Source: Silene latifolia (taxonomy: Eukaryota > Streptophyta > Magnoliopsida > Caryophyllales > Caryophyllaceae). From it: DNA of 64,000 bases. This document shows positions 60,369-64,000 of the stretch, in pieces. The notes under the pieces were generated by a model. That model was not told where the DNA came from. It did not search any database and saw only the letters and a list, made by a program, of their open reading frames with translations. How positions within the stretch are numbered: position 1 is the stretch's first letter; every line of letters begins with the position of its first letter. The DNA lies in NCBI RefSeq assembly GCF_048544455.1, contig NC_133526.1:9564001-9628000 (forward strand), given 5' to 3'. The position numbers and the translations under genes are program-made.

Positions 60369-60575
60369 ATCCCTCTGTCTCGGTCATTTGTTGTCCTTTT
60401 CCATTTTGAGTGTCTCTGTCATTTATTGTCCTTTCTATTTTAAGAATGTACTTGATGAGTAATTTGATCATTCACACTCAGTTTGTTCCAGTTGTCATCT
60501 AGTAATTGGCCCCCTCTTCTTTCCTTGGTCTTTGTGCCAAAACTAAAGGACAACAATTGACTGGGACGGAGTGAG
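60369..60575. mobile_element. Stowaway-like MITE (diverged)
   Basis: Ends ATCCCTCTGTCTCGGTCATT and CAATTGACTGGGACGGAGTGAG are imperfect inverted copies, flanked by TA (60367-60368 and 60576-60577). TTGTTGTCCTTT on the left and AAAGGACAACAA on the right extend the pairing. 207 bp, no ORF, different subfamily from 11736-11940. Confidence 0.75.
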
Positions 60576-60577
60576 TA

Positions 60578-60889
60578 TGTTTTTAATGTACTAGTTAAAG
60601 GTATATATTTTGCTACTTATCTCGTTCGGTAAATCGTAAACATTAGGGCCCAAAAAGCTCATTTAAGCCTAAAAGCCTGATTTGGCCCATAAGGTTCGGG
60701 TTTGGGCTTACTAAATAGGCCAACTAATTTGGCCCAACCCATACAAATGGGTTGGTATTGTCAATACAGCCTAGCCCATGCCCGCATGGGTCCGACCCAT
60801 GATCAACTCTAAATTATGGGTGACATTTTGTATCCCTAAATTTTAACCGGGCATAAGGAAAATATTACCATTGCGATGAAACTATTATA

Positions 60890-60892
<3 letters not shown>
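60578..60892. repeat. GGCCCA-rich repeat
   Basis: Blocks such as GGGCCCAAAAAGCTCATTTA and GGCCCAACCCATACAAATGG in AT-rich sequence, akin to 40975-41100 and, more loosely, to the ACCCG-rich hAT MITEs. Ends not defined. Confidence 0.35.
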
Positions 60893-60936
<44 letters not shown>

Positions 60937-60937
60937 T
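60893..60937. repeat. ATT microsatellite
   Basis: About 15 ATT/TTA units following AACTATTATATATTT. Not in the CTACCGG-box context of the other two arrays. Confidence 0.95.
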
Positions 60938-61050
60938 CAGTAGGTCTCATGAGAGACCGTCCCCCACAGAAATTTAGTGGGTTACTCACCCCATCATGTG
61001 AGAGGCCTCTCAATAACGCTATTGAGAGACCGTCTCTCCGGAGTTTTTGT
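60938..61050. repeat. Hairpin repeat with GTCTC/GAGAC arms
   Basis: GGTCTCATGAGAGACCGTC, GAGAGGCCTCTCAATAACG and CTATTGAGAGACCGTCTCTC form nested hairpins. A diverged relative (GAGAGGTCTTTTAATAACCC, CTATTAAAAAACCGCCTC) lies at 62531-62572, followed in both by TTTTTGTG. Confidence 0.55.
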
Positions 61051-61558
61051 GTATTTTAAATTAGGCCAGTTTAGTTCAGACAATATCAGTGTTTGAACTA
61101 ACATGCCCTTATTGGTGCATGCCTTAAAGTTGATTTTCATCCGAATTTCCCATATTTATGACTCATGGAGTCATGGATATGGTAGATAGCAAATAAAATA
61201 GTGGTAGTTATTAAACCTCCATCACAAACAACACAAATCAATCATCTCTATTCGTAAAAATAATGAGTTGAGATGATAAAAGCAAAGAAGAATAGTCGCA
61301 GTAGAATCATTAACACTATTGAATTCTATTGAATCTTCCAAAACAGCAGCAATCATATTTACACTTATTCCTTATCTGTCTCATTATCCCAACTTGTTAT
61401 CTCTTCACCATCATTGCTTTCATTCTTAACAATATAATCACATGTACTCCCCCATTTATTTTATTTATATATTCCCGATCAATAGTTATCTTTATTTCAA
61501 ACTCCTCATAACAAAAAAAAAGTCAAATAGATAACCGCCTATCGTGACGAAAGTGGTA

Positions 61559-61592
<34 letters not shown>

Positions 61593-61703
61593 AACCTCTA
61601 TCATACTTTCTACATAGAAAAATATACATAAACATAGAACAATAGTAGGTTTATTATAATTTAAAGAGAGAAAAAAGAGCCATTATATATCATTATTTCA
61701 TCA
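61051..61703 (+). promoter_or_regulatory. Upstream region of the carboxypeptidase-like gene
   Basis: AT-rich with a (TA)n run at about 61565-61590, 115-140 bp before the ATG, where a TATA box would lie, and an AAAGAGAGAAAAAAGAG leader just before the start. No separate gene seen; the short ORF at 61329-61511 has no domain. Confidence 0.4.
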
Positions 61704-61995
61704 ATGGCTCTTTTTTCTACTGATTATAATTATAATTATAATTATGCACCAACATTATTATATCTCTTTTTAGTTTTTGTTCTTCTTCGAGCGGTTCACG
61801 GGCTGAATCCAACGGTTTTGGCTCGGCAGGAGGCGGACCGGGTGGTGAATTTACCGGGACAACCACAAGTGGACTTCAAGCATTATGCTGGTTATGTAAC
61901 TGTTAATGAAAGCCATGGTCGAGCACTGTTTTATTGGTTTTTTGAAGCAGTGGATGAGCCTCATAATAAGCCTCTTCTTCTTTGGCTCAATGGAG
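61704..61995 (+). CDS. Serine carboxypeptidase-like protein, class II, first exon (3' partial)
   Basis: Exon 1 runs from ATG 61704 to the donor after 61995 (AATGGAG/GTAACTT). It encodes about 97 residues: a short Tyr/Asn-rich N terminus from a TATAAT repeat, a signal-peptide hydrophobic core ([16 protein letters not shown]), then [35 protein letters not shown] and PLLLWLNGG. This is the N-terminal part of serine carboxypeptidases (S10). The expected next exon starts with the GPGCSS oxyanion region and was not found before 64000, so it lies beyond the window. The catalytic serine, aspartate and histidine are therefore not visible. Predicted secreted or vacuolar exopeptidase or acyltransferase relative; the class II placement rests on the NLPGQP...[12 protein letters not shown] signature. 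Confidence 0.88.
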
Positions 61996-63002
61996 GTAAC
62001 TTTTACATAATCATAATCATCTATAGAAAAGTTTTTTACTTCTTTGGTTCGATTTTGTTTTATATGTCATGCTCATATTTTTGTTAAATATCTTGATATA
62101 AATATTGCTATTAAAACATTTTCGACCAATTCTATGATTGCTCATACATTTTTAGTTCCAGTCATTAAAAACAAAAACACCATATATGGAGAAACCCTGA
62201 TTATGAAAACTCGTTTTGTTCCAATCATTTATTTACTAGACTAATGTTAGAATATTATTAAGCAAAAAAAATGATGCAATTAGTGGAAAAAATAGTAAAA
62301 CATAGCCACACATTACAAATTTGTTTGATATAGAAAATATGGAGTGGCGGCCTTGTTCTTGCATATGGTTATGTTAATGTGGTCCTTCTAGTAATTATTG
62401 CATCACAATTGACATGCGTAAAAATGTAATGTCGTTCGTCTTTATTATCCCTTTTAATGTAATTACGTTAGTGGGAGACATAATATGAAAAATACAAATT
62501 AAATAACTTTCTCCACTTATACTTCGTATATGAGAGGTCTTTTAATAACCCTATTAAAAAACCGCCTCTTTAAAATTTTTGTGCAATTTTATTTGTTAAA
62601 ATCAGTTAGGTTGAATTCCCTTTCTATCATTATCGATCAGCCATCACCTTGCCTTGCATGCTAGCCAATTTCCTTTTGAACTCCCTTTGCGTTAGTCTCG
62701 TCAATAGTTGTCTTGATTTTTTGGCACAAAGATTAGTAAATGAGTGCAGGTATTTTTAGCAAGATTTGACGAGTTTTAGCAACGTACGAGTAAAAACTAC
62801 TCCTAACTGTTTTTTAATGAGTGGTGTTGCCCAACAGCCCAAGTGTTATTCTTCATGTATAACTAAAAGTCAAAGAAAATTAAAATTTTCCAGATTAGAT
62901 ACCTCATTGTATGGCTCATTAAATATCTCTAGATTTTTCGGCTCGTATGTGGATTGACATCTACCCAGACATTGTAGTTGTGCGTGGTTGTCACCGATGT
63001 AA
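61996..63002 (+). other. First intron of the carboxypeptidase-like gene, left part
   Basis: AT-rich. Contains the hairpin relative at 62531-62572. ORFs at 62044-62244 and 62766-62957 show no domain. No exon continuing the protein was found. Confidence 0.5.
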
Positions 63003-63723
63003 TCTCCCTTACTACTAAGAGACTAAGAGAATAAAAATTCTCTTAGTTTTCCCGCCTAAATAAAATATTCTCTTAATGGGCCATTTTTGGATACTTTAAC
63101 TACCATGAAAAATGGGCTATAAATTGACAATCTTAAATAATTTTTCCTTTCCTATTTTAAAAGACTATCTCAAATAACATTTCTTTTCTATTCATTTTTA
63201 TTACTCTATCAAATTTTCTCTCTTTTTTACTCATCGAAAAGAACCGTGCATGTTTACAATTACACACACAAACTAAGAAGATGCAATATGTTCAATTGGA
63301 ACATTAATTACGTAGTTAAAAGATTTAATTTTATCACATAATAACAATTATAACCCTAATTAAATATATTGCGTTTCTACAGTTCTATTTTCTAGATTGA
63401 AAATTCAATACTTTTTGTATTAAGAAAGCTGTATGTTTCAAGATCATTATTGTTCATGATTAAAGATTCGAACTTTCGATCACCTTAAATATTTGTTTAC
63501 ACTTTTTAAAATTATAATTTGTTCGTAGTCTTTTGTTTTGTTCCCAAAAATAAATGTGTGAAAAAAATGTATTTTTTAAATTTTTATCGCTCCTATTATT
63601 CTCGAGCTATCACCTTTAGCAATATCTCAACGTTAAAAACAATTATGGAATTTTTATATTTTATTCTACTTTGTAAATTCCAAAAACTTAAAATATCGTG
63701 CATTTGCACGGGAGCTACACTAA
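63003..63723 (+). mobile_element. Helitron (copy C) in the carboxypeptidase-like intron
   Basis: Starts A|TCTCCCTTACTACTAAGAG, with the AGAGAATAAAAATTCTCT hairpin as in copy A. It ends with the hairpin CGTGCATTTGCACG, then GGAGCTACACTAA at 63723, followed by T. 721 bp, AT-rich, no Rep/helicase. Complete at both ends. Confidence 0.82.
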
Positions 63724-64000
63724 TTTAGGAATTAGTCTAATAAAAATCTTTTTTTCCCTCAAACAAAATAAAAAAGAAAATCAAAGACTATTTTATGGTG
63801 GTTTGCAAGAAAGTTTAAAACTATCTAGGCCTAAGAAAAACGAAAATTATCTATTTTTACTGCTGCCAAAAAAATAAAAAACGGAAATTATGAACTGAGT
63901 GCGGGAGAAGGGCTACAGAAAACCCTGTGACAACCTTGTGCAATTCCTTTCACATGCCAGTGCCACCCAGGCCCCAAGCCCCCAACCACTATGCCTATGG
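63724..64000 (+). other. Right edge of window, intron or spacer
   Basis: AT-rich then GC-richer sequence; no exon of the carboxypeptidase-like gene was recognised. Confidence 0.4.

Overview
This window is nuclear DNA of a flowering plant. The evidence is spliced genes with plant-type GT-AG introns and T-rich acceptors, an AAA ATPase that I recognise as the counterpart of Arabidopsis At1g50140/At3g19740, an F-box/DUF295 gene, a class II serine carboxypeptidase-like gene, and a dense load of plant transposons. A Retand-like Tat retrotransposon and Ogre-like and Athila-like LTRs fit a Caryophyllales genome, perhaps Caryophyllaceae, but the species is inference.

Layout. 1-15.9 kb: the 3' two thirds of the AAA ATPase gene on +, with 19 exons visible and the 5' exons outside the window. 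Its introns hold a hAT-type MITE, a Stowaway MITE, SINE fragments and three copies of a dispersed repeat. 16-24.7 kb: intergenic repeats, comprising LINE-like debris, a hAT MITE, a short Helitron, Athila-like and Ogre-like LTRs. 24.7-34.1 kb: a small coding-poor copia-type element whose 3' LTR is split by a 7.7 kb CACTA (En/Spm) element. That CACTA carries a TNP2 pseudogene and a multi-exon Transposase_24 (TnpA-like) gene, and a second, shorter CACTA element sits inside one exon of the latter. A copia pol fragment follows. 34-37.8 kb: Athila-like LTR, LINE debris and a Retand-like solo LTR. 37.8-39.2 kb: F-box/DUF295 gene. 39.5-40.2 kb: a tRNA-type SINE split by a Mutator-type MITE. 42.4-54.5 kb: an LTR-like unit and Helitrons, one of which is split by a 10.9 kb Retand-like Ty3/gypsy element with LTRs and a 5-bp target duplication. 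54.5-60.2 kb: repeats, an Ogre-like LTR and an Athila-like region containing a 5'-truncated LINE with a 17-bp target duplication. 60.4-64 kb: a Stowaway-like MITE, microsatellites and the first exon of a serine carboxypeptidase-like gene, whose first intron contains another Helitron.

The host genes are unrelated and isolated. The most informative object is the Retand-like element. It is transcribed on the minus strand, but between pol and its 3' LTR it holds a separate, opposite-strand unit. That unit has a three-copy 41-bp repeat, a TATA box, an ORF with one spliceable 102-bp intron, a coiled-coil tail and an AATAAA signal. The retroelement genes and this reverse gene are all broken by frameshifts, so this copy is dead, but the architecture is clear.

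Limits: exon boundaries, TE ends and target duplications were read by eye. Family names rest on remembered motifs, and no search or alignment was run.
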